Positions 52,602 to 62,500 of a DNA stretch of 64,000 bases are shown in pieces. This DNA is from Candidatus Tepidiaquacellales bacterium UBA6667 (lineage in GTDB: Bacteria > Bacteroidota > Ignavibacteria > Tepidaquicellales > Tepidaquicellaceae): assembly GCA_002455255.1 (NCBI GenBank), contig DKKL01000031.1, positions 109,025 to 173,024 of the forward strand. Direction: 5' to 3'. Within the stretch, counting starts at the first letter, position 1, and each line of letters starts with the position of its first letter. The notes beneath the pieces are model-generated. The model saw nothing but the letters and a program-made list of their open reading frames with translations, did no database searches and had not been told where the DNA came from. A program made the position numbers and the translations under genes.

Positions 52602-53000
52602 ATGAATGATCTTTTTGAAGGCTTAATTCCAATCATGGCAATTTTAGCCACATTCGGGATACCGGGAATTATAATTATCTGGTATATCTACACAAATCAC
52701 AGAGAAAAAATGAGATTAATCGAATCAGGGTTATCACCCGAAGAAATCAAATCATATTTTTCAGAAAGTGAAAAAAAACCAAAAAATCCATATTCATCAT
52801 TGAAGTGGGGAATCTTATTCCTTTTCTTTGGAATTGGAATTTTTCTTGCAAATATATTCATAAGTCTTTATGATTTGGATGAAGGAATCGCATTTGGTAT
52901 AGTCTTTATCTGTGGCGGGTTGGGTTTAATAGTATATTATTTAATAGTGCAGAGCAAAATGAAAGATAATAAATCTGATTTACAAAAAAATCAAAACTGA
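52602..53000 (+). CDS. small membrane protein, DUF6249-like
   Basis: 132 residues with a first helix (about 7-28), a cytoplasmic loop containing REKMRLIESGLSPEEIKSYF, and two more helices (about 66-84 and 92-112). This is the DUF6249 pattern, often found beside ECF sigma factors. A good SD-like sequence (CAGGAG, 52588-52593) lies 8 nt before the ATG. First gene of the DUF4097/ECF operon; gap to the next gene is 11 nt. Confidence 0.72.
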   Translation: MNDLFEGLIPIMAILATFGIPGIIIIWYIYTNHREKMRLIESGLSPEEIKSYFSESEKKPKNPYSSLKWGILFLFFGIGIFLANIFISLYDLDEGIAFGIVFICGGLGLIVYYLIVQSKMKDNKSDLQKNQN

Positions 53001-53011
53001 GGAGAAAAATT

Positions 53012-53782
53012 ATGTTAGCAAAATATATAATAATAATTTTAAGTTTTGCATTTTTACTTTCAGGTTGCAGCGGATTCCAGAGTTATACTAAGATATCAAA
53101 GGAAGAGCACACAATTTCATCAAACAAAATAAAGACTTTAATACTTGATAATATTAGCGGTGGTATAAGGATAAGCAGAAGTAATGACAGTCTGATAAAA
53201 ATTAAAGTTACTAAACAGATAAATGTAAAAAAGAAAGAATTAGAAAAAACATTTACAGAAATTGTTGTAAACATTGATTCAACAGAAAGTGAATTGTTAA
53301 TAGATTCAGATATTATTGCAAAATCAGGCGGTTTATTTTCAAAAGCAAAAAATCCGATAGTTGATTATGAAATAAGTTTACCAAATTTTATGAATCTAAA
53401 AATTGATAATGTGAATGGACCTGTAGTTATAAATAATATAAACGGTAACATTGATGTAGATATTGTGAATGGAAGCATAGAGTTCAATGGTTCAGCAGAG
53501 GATATAAATTTTGGTGTAACAAACGGAGATATCACAGGAAAATTAGATTCTGTTAACTCAATTCATATTGCTTGTATAAATACAGAAATATTACTTACAT
53601 TACCGAAAGAACTACCGGGTTCATTTAATATAGAATCTACTAATGGAAAGATAGAAACAGATAATTTGATTTTATCAGAAACCAAAGAAGATAAAAATTC
53701 ACTATCCGGTAAAATTGGGAATGCAACTATTCCGATTAAAATAAAAACAGTAAACGGAAAGATTTTTCTGATAGGGAAATAA
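53012..53782 (+). CDS. DUF4097-type lipoprotein
   Basis: 256 residues. A type II signal peptide ends in the lipobox LLSGC near residue 19-20, so the protein is lipid-anchored in the envelope. The rest is a beta-helix-like DUF4097 domain with repeated GNI/NG turns (NVNGPVVINNINGNIDVDIV, TNGKIETDN, VNGKIFLIG), each with an NG or NGK motif. It is followed 16 nt later by the ECF sigma factor gene, a common arrangement for envelope-stress proteins. No enzymatic role is known. Confidence 0.82.
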   Translation: MLAKYIIIILSFAFLLSGCSGFQSYTKISKEEHTISSNKIKTLILDNISGGIRISRSNDSLIKIKVTKQINVKKKELEKTFTEIVVNIDSTESELLIDSDIIAKSGGLFSKAKNPIVDYEISLPNFMNLKIDNVNGPVVINNINGNIDVDIVNGSIEFNGSAEDINFGVTNGDITGKLDSVNSIHIACINTEILLTLPKELPGSFNIESTNGKIETDNLILSETKEDKNSLSGKIGNATIPIKIKTVNGKIFLIGK

Positions 53783-53798
53783 ATTCCGAATAAATTAG

Positions 53799-54431
53799 AT
53801 GACAGGTTCAGATAATATTGCAAAAAAAATTCAGACGGGAGACGAAAATTCATTTAAGAGTTTTGTGAATGAATATAAAGATAAGGCTTATTCTCTCTGT
53901 ATAAAAATTTTAAAAAATCCTGAAGATGCAGAAGATGCACTTCAGGAATCTTTTTTAAAATTATACAGGGCTTTATTAGAAAATCAGTTTGAATCAAAAT
54001 CAAAATTGTCAACTTATTTTTATTCAATAGTTTATAATTCATGTATTGATGCATACAAGAAAAAAAGAAAGATGAGTTTTAATATGATTTCAATTGATAT
54101 TGAAAGTGGTGATTTTTCAGATGGTGACGAATTGGTTTCGGGTTTAAAAGATAAAATAAGTGAATATGACGGACTGAATACTGAACAGGAAAACAAATTT
54201 AATTCAAATATTTCGATTGAGTTAATTGAAAATTATATAAACAATTTACCTCAGCAATATTCAGTGATTTTGAATATGTTTTATCTTAATGATCTTTCAC
54301 ATGATGAAATTTCAAATATATTGAAACTGCCCATAGGCACAGTGAAAAACAGATTATTCAGAGCGAGGGAAAAACTGAAAGAATTAATACTTGAAAAATA
54401 TACCGAAGAAGAAATACTGGAATTGGTATAA
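53799..54431 (+). CDS. ECF-type RNA polymerase sigma factor
   Basis: 210 residues. Region 2 is EDAEDALQESFLKLYRALLEN with the DALQESFL core, and region 4 holds the helix-turn-helix ELSHDEISNILKLPIGTVKN after YSVILNMFYLND. An acidic linker (residues ~95-130) joins them. The gene lies between the lipoprotein gene and a small membrane protein gene that may be its anti-sigma factor. Likely drives envelope-stress genes, possibly this operon itself. Confidence 0.92.
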   Translation: MTGSDNIAKKIQTGDENSFKSFVNEYKDKAYSLCIKILKNPEDAEDALQESFLKLYRALLENQFESKSKLSTYFYSIVYNSCIDAYKKKRKMSFNMISIDIESGDFSDGDELVSGLKDKISEYDGLNTEQENKFNSNISIELIENYINNLPQQYSVILNMFYLNDLSHDEISNILKLPIGTVKNRLFRAREKLKELILEKYTEEEILELV

Positions 54432-54477
54432 ACATTAACAATAGATTTTAAAAGAAAAATTTAATAATTTAATTAAT

Positions 54478-54897
54478 ATGCAAAGTGGAAATAAAGAAAT
54501 AGATAAGATTTTAGATAAAAAGCTGAAAAATGCTTTGATGAAGAAAACATCAGATGAGTTTACTGATAACCTTATGAAACAAATAAATCTTTCTCATCAG
54601 TTTGCAAAAGAAGACAAGAAAGAAAGTAAGGTTCTGGTGTATATAACGGGCGGTATTTCATTATTCATTTTGAGTTTTTTAATTTTAATCGGTGTTTTTT
54701 ATGAAAGTTCACCCGGATCGAGCAGGACAAAAAATGTTTTCAATAATTTTTCGACACTTTTACAGGAAAATATTTTAGCAATATATAACAAAATCGGAAT
54801 ATCGTTTTCTTTAGAATATTTATTAATAATATTAATGATAATTGTTTTTATTGCGATGAGCAATGTTACTGATAAAATTTTTCTCAGGAAAAGATAA
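54478..54897 (+). CDS. small membrane protein, candidate anti-sigma factor
   Basis: 139 residues with a cytoplasmic N-terminal helix (residues 1-50, IDKILDKKLKNALMKKTSDE) and two membrane helices (about 57-75 and 103-122). Position directly after the ECF sigma gene and the soluble N-terminus fit an anti-sigma factor, but no zinc-binding HxxxCxxC (ZAS) motif is present. Function is inferred from context. Confidence 0.6.
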   Translation: MQSGNKEIDKILDKKLKNALMKKTSDEFTDNLMKQINLSHQFAKEDKKESKVLVYITGGISLFILSFLILIGVFYESSPGSSRTKNVFNNFSTLLQENILAIYNKIGISFSLEYLLIILMIIVFIAMSNVTDKIFLRKR

Positions 54898-54938
54898 ATT
54901 AAAATTCCTGAAAAATTCAGGAGTAAGAAAAATATAAT

Positions 54939-57536
54939 ATGGCTGAAAACCGAAATGATTTTCTTAATCCTTCGTATAACCTTACCTTTGAAGATTTATT
55001 CATACCCGAAAAATTAAATAACCTTTATAAGCAGTTTGAAGAATTTTATAACGAGTCAGATTCTGAAAATTATTCTGAATTTGTGAAATATCGTGATTTA
55101 TCAGGCATTGGCTATAAAGATACTGACATATCAAAAATTTTAATAAACACATCTAAAATCATTTCAGATTTCTTAGGAAATTTATTTTGCATCAAAGATG
55201 AGCTTAATGCCATTTATTCAGAAACATCAAAAGAGAAATTGATATTCATTTTTAAAAAAGATTTTATTCAGCGAAATGTATTTAAAAAATATAAATCGGC
55301 TGACCTTGATACATTAAACTGGGAAGAGCTGGATTTATTTGTTCAGAATATAAAAACTCTATGTTATAATAACTTTCAATGGGATAAAAATGAAGATGAA
55401 GAGTTTAATACTTCAGAGATGATATTAGAAATACTGGAGATTGCAAAAGAGTATAAGTGGTTTTATGAAGGTGATAAATTTGCACCTGAAGGTTTTGTAA
55501 TTTCAGAAAGGATAAACGACTGCGGGAAAAAACTTTTATCTGATTTAAAAGAGAAAAATTTAATTGAAGATATTTCGGATACTGAAAATTTAAAAATAAT
55601 TGTAACAAAATTAGAACAGTGGTGTTTTGTTAGATATTACAAAGACGACAGTATAAAACACTGGGTTTCATACAAAGAGCCACATAAAATTGATTTTGAT
55701 AACTTAGTGAGATATATACGACCTAATGAGAATTTTTATGAATTAATAGAAAATTTTGATTATCATTTCAGGTTTAGGAATGGCTTTAGTTTAAATGATT
55801 ATCAAAGAAGAAATAAAGATATATTAAATGAAGTTGATTACTGTATGTATTGCCATGAGCGTGAAAAAGATTCATGTTCAAAAGGATTCTATGATAAACT
55901 TGGCAATAAAGTAAAAAATCCATTGGGGATTACATTAAATGGATGTCCATTAAATGAAAAAATTTCTGAGTCACATTTTGTAAGAAAAGCCGGTTACCCG
56001 TTAGCATCACTTGCATTAATTACACTTGACAATCCTATGTGTCCGGGTACAGGACATAGAATCTGTAATGATTGTATGAAAGGATGTATATTTCAGAAAC
56101 AAGAACCTGTAAATATTCCTCTGGTAGAATCGAGCATTTTAAAAGAAGTATTAAGTTTGCCTTATGGATTTGAAATATATTCATTATTGACGAGATGGAA
56201 TCCGCTGAATATTGAAAACCCTATTGTCAAAAATAATAACGGAAAGAAAATATTTATAGTTGGTGCGGGACCTGCGGGATATACACTGGCTCATTATATG
56301 ATTAATGAAGGTTTTAGTGTTAAGATGATTGATGAAATGAAAATCAGAGAAGTTTTTGAAAAATATACAGAAGATAAATTACCTGTCAAAGATTATTTTA
56401 AAGAAATTTATTGGGATTTAAATACTCGACAAAGTTTAGGATTTGGCGGAGCAACAGAGTATGGAATTACTGTTAGATGGGATAAAAATTTTTTAAATGT
56501 AATTTATATAAATTTACTCAGGTGTAAAAACTTTGAAATTGAATCCGGTAAAAACTTCGGAACAGACTATACTATTGATAAAATATGGAGCGAAGGATTT
56601 GAACACATTGCACTTTGCACCGGTGCAGCAAAGCCAAATGAAATCAGAGTGAAAAACCGAAATGCAAAATGTGTATATGGCAGCACAGAGTTTTTATCTG
56701 ATTTGCAAATAAAAGATGCAATTAACCCTGAAAGTGATTTCTTATTAAAAGTGAAGCTACCCGGAATTGTGATTGGAGGAGGATTAACAGCAATAGACTG
56801 TGCAACTGAATTATTAAATTATTATCCGGTGTTTTTGGAAAAATTATTTTCAGGAAAAGATTTCAGTTTAGAAATATCTGAAGAAGAATTTGAAATATAT
56901 AAAAATCATCATAATTTAATTCAAGAGGAAAAGAAAAAGGCAAGTGCTGAAAACAGACAACCGGAAATAGTAAAACTGCTGAGAAAACTCGGCGGTGTAA
57001 AACTTGTTTACAGAAAACGGATTAATGATGCACCATCTTACAGAGAAAATCATGAGGAAGTGATTGAATGTCTTGAGCAGGGAGTAGATATAGTTGAATT
57101 ACATTCACCGGTTGAGTTTATAACAGATGAAATGAATAATCTAAAAAGTGTTATATTTGATAAAATAAAATTTGAGAAAGATGAAGCAGGGAAAATTGGT
57201 TTTTTAAGTTCGGGGGATTTTACAGAATTGCCTTCAGGAACATTGGTAATCGCGGCTGGTACGAATTGTAACGATATATATAATGATTTGCATCCTGATA
57301 GTTTTGAAATAAACGAAAAGACAGGATATTTTGAATTATATACAATTTCAATAAATGGAAAAACATTATTAATAAAAAACGAACCCGGCAATAAAGCAGT
57401 ATTTACATCATATAATAAAAACAATAAATTTATCACTGTTTACGGTGATTCAAATTCATCCTATTACGGAAGTGTAGTAAAAGCAATGGCATCAGCAAAA
57501 TTTGGTGCTGAGCAACTTAAAAAAATCCTTTCATAA
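54939..57536 (+). CDS. Fe-S/FAD NAD(P)-linked oxidoreductase, GltD-like
   Basis: 865 residues. Residues 1-285 form a unique helical N-terminal part. Residues ~290-390 carry several Cys motifs (YCMYCHEREKDSCSKG, NGCPL, GTGHRICNDCMKGC) that should bind one or two iron-sulfur clusters, as in the GltD/DPD N-terminus. An FAD-binding Rossmann motif (FIVGAGPAGYTLAHYM) follows near residue 445, and a second nucleotide motif (GIVIGGGLTAIDCATE) near 610. It is larger than GltD (about 480). Electron donor and acceptor are unknown. It ends the operon region. Confidence 0.82.
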   Translation: MAENRNDFLNPSYNLTFEDLFIPEKLNNLYKQFEEFYNESDSENYSEFVKYRDLSGIGYKDTDISKILINTSKIISDFLGNLFCIKDELNAIYSETSKEKLIFIFKKDFIQRNVFKKYKSADLDTLNWEELDLFVQNIKTLCYNNFQWDKNEDEEFNTSEMILEILEIAKEYKWFYEGDKFAPEGFVISERINDCGKKLLSDLKEKNLIEDISDTENLKIIVTKLEQWCFVRYYKDDSIKHWVSYKEPHKIDFDNLVRYIRPNENFYELIENFDYHFRFRNGFSLNDYQRRNKDILNEVDYCMYCHEREKDSCSKGFYDKLGNKVKNPLGITLNGCPLNEKISESHFVRKAGYPLASLALITLDNPMCPGTGHRICNDCMKGCIFQKQEPVNIPLVESSILKEVLSLPYGFEIYSLLTRWNPLNIENPIVKNNNGKKIFIVGAGPAGYTLAHYMINEGFSVKMIDEMKIREVFEKYTEDKLPVKDYFKEIYWDLNTRQSLGFGGATEYGITVRWDKNFLNVIYINLLRCKNFEIESGKNFGTDYTIDKIWSEGFEHIALCTGAAKPNEIRVKNRNAKCVYGSTEFLSDLQIKDAINPESDFLLKVKLPGIVIGGGLTAIDCATELLNYYPVFLEKLFSGKDFSLEISEEEFEIYKNHHNLIQEEKKKASAENRQPEIVKLLRKLGGVKLVYRKRINDAPSYRENHEEVIECLEQGVDIVELHSPVEFITDEMNNLKSVIFDKIKFEKDEAGKIGFLSSGDFTELPSGTLVIAAGTNCNDIYNDLHPDSFEINEKTGYFELYTISINGKTLLIKNEPGNKAVFTSYNKNNKFITVYGDSNSSYYGSVVKAMASAKFGAEQLKKILS

Positions 57537-57573
57537 ATTAATTCATTTAAAATGTTTATAATAAAAAAATCAC

Positions 57574-57623
57574 TTGACAATAAAATTGTTTCTATTTAAT
57601 TTTGTCGTAGTTCTAACTACGAC
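57574..57623 (+). promoter_or_regulatory. promoter with palindromic operator of the DUF4382 gene
   Basis: TTGACA (57574-57579), a 17-nt spacer and TAATTTTG (57597-57604) form a near-perfect promoter. At once follows the perfect palindrome GTCGTAGTT-CT-AACTACGAC (57604-57623), covering the expected start of transcription. It matches the site at 45794-45813 in sequence and in position relative to the -10 box. Confidence 0.75.
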
Positions 57624-57649
57624 AATTTATTAATTTTAAACAAAACAAA

Positions 57650-58372
57650 ATGAACTCAAATTATTTAAACCTAAAAAACATTTTAATGATACTTATAACA
57701 GTAACATTAATTGGTTGCAGTAAAAATCCTGTAACTTCAGAAATCGAAAACGGAAATGGTAACGGAAGCGGTTCCGGAAGTGAAACATCAGGGATTAAAC
57801 TAAATGTGATATCGTCAGATGAGACAGATAATCCGGCTGGTGATTTGCAAATATCAGAAGCAAAAGCATTGTTAAGTAAAATAGAAGTTGAAAATTCATC
57901 CGGCAGCAGAGAGATTAATATGAATTCTTTAGTTGTTAATTTTAACCTTTCAGGTGAAGTGAAACAAATAATTGAAAAAAGTATTCCGGAAGGTGTATAT
58001 ACAAAAATAAAGTTTCAATTACATAAACCTGAAGATTTTGAAACAGTTTCAGACCCTGAATTTAAAACAGGAAACAGCGGAAATCAGAGATTTTCAGTTA
58101 TAATAAAAGGAAGTTATAACGGTTCTGCATTTGTTTATAAATCAAGAAAATCAATCAACATAGTTTTAAATTTCAATCAACCGATTGATATAAGAAATAA
58201 TATGAAAAATATAACATTATTACTTCAGAAAAATCTATGGTTTATGAGCAATGGAATAACATTAAATCCTAATGACGACGATAATAAAGATATTATTGAT
58301 GATAATATAAAAAGGTCATTTGCAAAAGCATTTAAAGATGACGACAAAAACGGAAGACCGGACGATAATTAA
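57650..58372 (+). CDS. DUF4382 lipoprotein
   Basis: 240 residues. A lipobox (TLIGC near residue 24) is followed by a Gly/Ser/Asn linker, then a DUF4382-type beta-sandwich domain (about 50-195) with LQISEAKALLSKIEV and IPEGVYTKIKFQL. The C-terminus ends in acidic, Asp-rich stretches (NPNDDDNKDI and DDDKNGRPDDN) that look like calcium-binding turns. It is transcribed alone from a promoter with a strong operator and closed by a terminator. Function is unknown; the regulator is not in the window. Confidence 0.85.
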   Translation: MNSNYLNLKNILMILITVTLIGCSKNPVTSEIENGNGNGSGSGSETSGIKLNVISSDETDNPAGDLQISEAKALLSKIEVENSSGSREINMNSLVVNFNLSGEVKQIIEKSIPEGVYTKIKFQLHKPEDFETVSDPEFKTGNSGNQRFSVIIKGSYNGSAFVYKSRKSINIVLNFNQPIDIRNNMKNITLLLQKNLWFMSNGITLNPNDDDNKDIIDDNIKRSFAKAFKDDDKNGRPDDN

Positions 58373-58383
58373 TTAATAATAAT

Positions 58384-58424
58384 AAAATCACCTGCATAAA
58401 AAAAATTTGCAGGTGATTTTTTTT
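58384..58424. terminator. bidirectional intrinsic terminator
   Basis: AAAATCACCTGCA (58384-58396) and TGCAGGTGATTTT (58408-58420) form a perfect 13-bp stem with an 11-nt loop and a T-run after (to 58424). It separates the convergent DUF4382 gene and the cohesin-like gene. Confidence 0.9.
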
Positions 58425-58434
58425 GCCAATCAAA

Positions 58435-59511
58435 TCACTTTATCATAACCATCTTTTTTATATCTACAAACTTTTCAGACGCAAATTTATAAAAATATAT
58501 TCCGGATGCTAAGTTAACTGAATTAAACTCAACAGTATAATATCCGGCTTTTAAATCATTATTTATTAAAACTGAAACTTCCCTTCCCGTCATATCATAA
58601 ATCCTGATTGAAATATAAGTATCTACAGGTAATTGAAAATTTATTTTAGTAGATGGGTTGAAAGGGTTAGGATAATTTTGAGATAATTCAAATTTATCCG
58701 GAACACCAATTTCCGTAAAATTATCTAATTCGTAATATTGGAAATTCCCGTTATAATCAACTTGTTTTAATCTGTATTTATATTTCCCTGATGAAAGATT
58801 ATTATCAGTAAAGGAATAAGATTTTAATTCAGTTGAATTTCCTACACCAGGAATATTACCTATTTTTAAAAACAGAGAATTTTCAGATGCAAGCGATTTT
58901 CTTTCAATCTCAAAATGACTGTTATTTACTTCAGAAATTGTTGACCAAATTAATTTAACAGAATTTCTTTGAGCGGTAGCACTGAATTCCGAAAGTTCAA
59001 CAGGTAAAAGAGAATTTTCAGGGTTAATAAAAGTTAAACCAATTTCATCCCCAATATCAGTCTGAGCAGCAGAAAAAGTCGTATGCCACATTAAATTATG
59101 ATTTGAAGCAGCGTTTAAAATTGGAAATCTGAGAACACCAACTAAAGTTGCTGTGGTGGGTACTTCAGCACCCGGATTTACATTGAGTGTAGTTTCTAAA
59201 GATCTTCCGATTGTGCCACCATAAAGAGAGGTAAACATAGCACCATAATTGGAAGTAGTATTAAAATCGAATAAACCTCTTGTTAAAATTGTTCCGCCGG
59301 AGAGATTTATTGCGGAATTATTTAAAGTAATAACAAAAGAACCTTCACCGAGATTAAAAGAAGCGGGTGATGTTCTTCTGATATAAACAGACACATCAAT
59401 ATTCACGCCGTCATTAACCTGTGACATTGTTAATTCGGCTGTTTGAGATTTTACCTTTCCGGTTATCAAGAGGGAAGATAAAAATAAAAGAATTATTATT
59501 ATATTTTTCAT
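58435..59511 (-). CDS. cohesin-like secreted protein with T9SS type A sorting domain
   Basis: 358 residues: signal peptide (about 1-22), a beta-sandwich (about 25-165; NDGVNIDVSVYIRRTSPASF, GEGSFVITLNNSAINLSGG, FDFNTTSNYG) reminiscent of cohesin-type domains, a fibronectin type III-like domain (about 172-268), and a type A sorting domain (SQNYPNPFNPSTKINFQLP, RIYDMTGREVSVLI, VNLASGIYFYKF, KKMVMIK). It will be exported by T9SS. The neighbour upstream on the same strand ends in a dockerin-like region, so the two could bind each other outside the cell. The cohesin assignment is by shape and context. Confidence 0.78.
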   Translation of the reverse strand: MKNIIIILLFLSSLLITGKVKSQTAELTMSQVNDGVNIDVSVYIRRTSPASFNLGEGSFVITLNNSAINLSGGTILTRGLFDFNTTSNYGAMFTSLYGGTIGRSLETTLNVNPGAEVPTTATLVGVLRFPILNAASNHNLMWHTTFSAAQTDIGDEIGLTFINPENSLLPVELSEFSATAQRNSVKLIWSTISEVNNSHFEIERKSLASENSLFLKIGNIPGVGNSTELKSYSFTDNNLSSGKYKYRLKQVDYNGNFQYYELDNFTEIGVPDKFELSQNYPNPFNPSTKINFQLPVDTYISIRIYDMTGREVSVLINNDLKAGYYTVEFNSVNLASGIYFYKFASEKFVDIKKMVMIK

Positions 59512-59527
59512 ATTTGTAATATTAAAA

Positions 59528-62500
59528 TTATGGTCTTTGTCTTGAGATACCGGTATTGTTTCTGACTATTGTCCTGTCAGATGAATTAACAACACCGTTT
59601 CCGTCGAGGTCAAATCTTATATATCCAATTTGCCCGACATTATTTCTTATTAAAGTTCTATCAGTAGAATTTATAACTCCGCTTGAATTTACATCACCGC
59701 TGTATAGACAATACTTACCGCCTTTTAATTTAAGATTATCCCCATATGCACTGCCGGGTGAATTTGTGAAATCATAAATATACGAATCCCCTCTGTTAAT
59801 TTTTTCACCTCCAAGTTTACTCCAGGTTTCAATACAGTTTCTGTGTTTAATAACAAGATAATATACACCTGAGATTGCGTTTTTAAATTCCAAATCAACA
59901 GTGAAATTTACAGAATCCAAAATACCTTTTGCGGAATCAATTATATCGCTGCCCGTGATATCATAAAGATAGGCAGAAATTGTATCTCTCATTCTTAAAG
60001 TATTGGTTGATATATTCAATAAACCTTCAGGAATTACAGTTACGTCAAATAACGTAATTGACTCAAGAGAAGCAGTGTCCGGCATAGACAATTCACTTAT
60101 ATTTCCGTTTACATCCTGAGCAGCAACCTTGTAAATATAAATTGAGTCCTGAACAACATTTGTATCAGTTAAATTGTTTGTAAGGGATTCTTTATAAAAA
60201 ACATCATTTTTAAAAATTAAATATTTTTTTAAATCCGGTTCAATATTTGGTTGCCAATTAAGTTTAATTGAATTAGAATTTCCTGAAGCCATTAAATCAA
60301 CCGGAGGAAGAGGAGCTAAGTTGTCAATACTGCTTCCACTTAGAATATTTGATCTCCAATATACACTTCCATTTGAAGTCTTTGCTACTACTCTGTAAAA
60401 AAATGTAGAGTTACCGTTTGAGTTAGAATCAGAAGGAGTACTTATATTTAAATTATATAATGAATTATTATTTGCGGTTTGAGAATACACTGTTTGCCAG
60501 GCAAAACCTGATGTGCCGGGGGGATCGCTTCTTTCAACCTGATAGTGTGTAATCATATTCATATTGAGATAATCATATCCACTTCGGGTAAATTTAATTT
60601 TTACGAACCCTCCCTGATCATTAGGTACATCAGAAACTGCTAATATTCTCGGATTTACCTGGGTAGAAGTGGATAAATTTAATTTTGCCAATCCTGACCC
60701 TGAGGAATAACCCAAATACCCATATGAAAAGTCGTCCATATTATCACCATTTACATCACCGGCCATAGATAACGATAAACCTAAATCTCCATCATTTTCA
60801 GTTCCGATTAAATATAAATCACTTATATTATCCATATTATGAGAACCAAAATAAAAATTTATTTTACCTAAACCATAAATATAATAAGGAGAACAAATTC
60901 CAATATCAGAGAAACCATCATTATTTAAATCACCACCACCTTTAACTATGAATCCAAAATTTTCATTTTGATTAGTTCCATTAAAAGTTAAAATTGGTGT
61001 TCCGGTCATATTAGGACCTCCGTGATATAATAATGCTTTACCCATCCCTGAGTTAGCACCGGGTGAACCTATTATAAAATCCATAAATCCATCTTTATTA
61101 ACATCCCCGGCTTTTGAAACTGAAAAACCGAAATAATCTGTATTGTTTGATCCTTTAAAAAGAATCTGTGAATTCGGTAAAAAATTGTTATTTCCATAAT
61201 ACAAATAAGCTTTTCCCTTCCCGGAATCAATTGAATGTGCACCTATAAGAATATCCCCAAATAAATCACCGTTTACATCACCAATTATATCAGCAGAAAT
61301 TCCAAAATAACTATTCGAAATTTCACCGGTCATTAATACTGTTGGTAAAGAATTTATTGAAGTGCTTCCAAAATAATAATATGCTACTCCCAAACCGGAT
61401 GATCTTTTTGGTGCCGTGATTATATAATCAGAATTAAAATCTGTGTTTACTCTTCCCATAGTTATTTTATATCCAAATTCATCACCTGTATTAGTTCCTA
61501 TATAAGTTCTGTCAGCAACTGTATCCATATTCTGCTGACCTAAATATACATAAACTTTACCTCTGAAATTATCAAAACCTCTCGCACCAATCATTATATC
61601 ATCAAAGCCATCGTTGTTAATATCTCCAGCAGATGAAACGCAATGTCCAAAATAATCATCGAAGTTTTCACCTTCAAAAATTTTATCGGGATTATTATCT
61701 AATAATGAACCTCCGTAAAAGACATATACTCTGCCTTTATTGCTTGAATAACCGGGAGCAGAAACTACAATATCATTATATCCGTCACCATTTATATCAC
61801 CCTCGACAGAAACCTCTGTTCCAAAATATGAATTTGATTGTTGACCAAAGAAAGTTTCATCAGATAAATCATTACCTGTCATTTTTTGTTTATAGATATA
61901 AACTCTACCGGTAAAATCATTAAATCCGTTTGCACCAATTAAAATTTCGCTGTTACCATCACCGTCAAGATCAACAGTTCCCGCAAGACCTTTACCCAGA
62001 TATTCATCATAAAAAGAACCGTTAGCAATAACATCAGCAGTATTGTTCACAATTTCAGATCCGAAATAAATAATACTTCTTCCTGTACTTGCAAAATAAT
62101 TTAGAGAACTGATTATGACATCAGAATAACCATCTCCATTAAAATCACCGGCATTTTTTAAAAATGAACCAAAAAAACTGTTAGTTTGAGTTCCATAAAA
62201 AGTTGCAGCTGAATAAAGAGAAGGATTTGACCCTCCTAAATATAATAAGGCAATACCGGAATTGGACATATTATTATCAGCTCTTGGAATACCAACTATA
62301 AAATCACCATATCCGTCCCCGTTGAAATCACCGGCATCAGAAACAGCGGAACCTAATCTGTCGTCATCTGTACCGCTATATATTACTCTATCAGCTTCAT
62401 TATTCATTGTTGAACCCTCGTAATATACATAAGCTGCACCGGCGTTATTTCCTGCATCATCATTCATAGGGGAGCCGATTATGATATCATTAAATCCATC

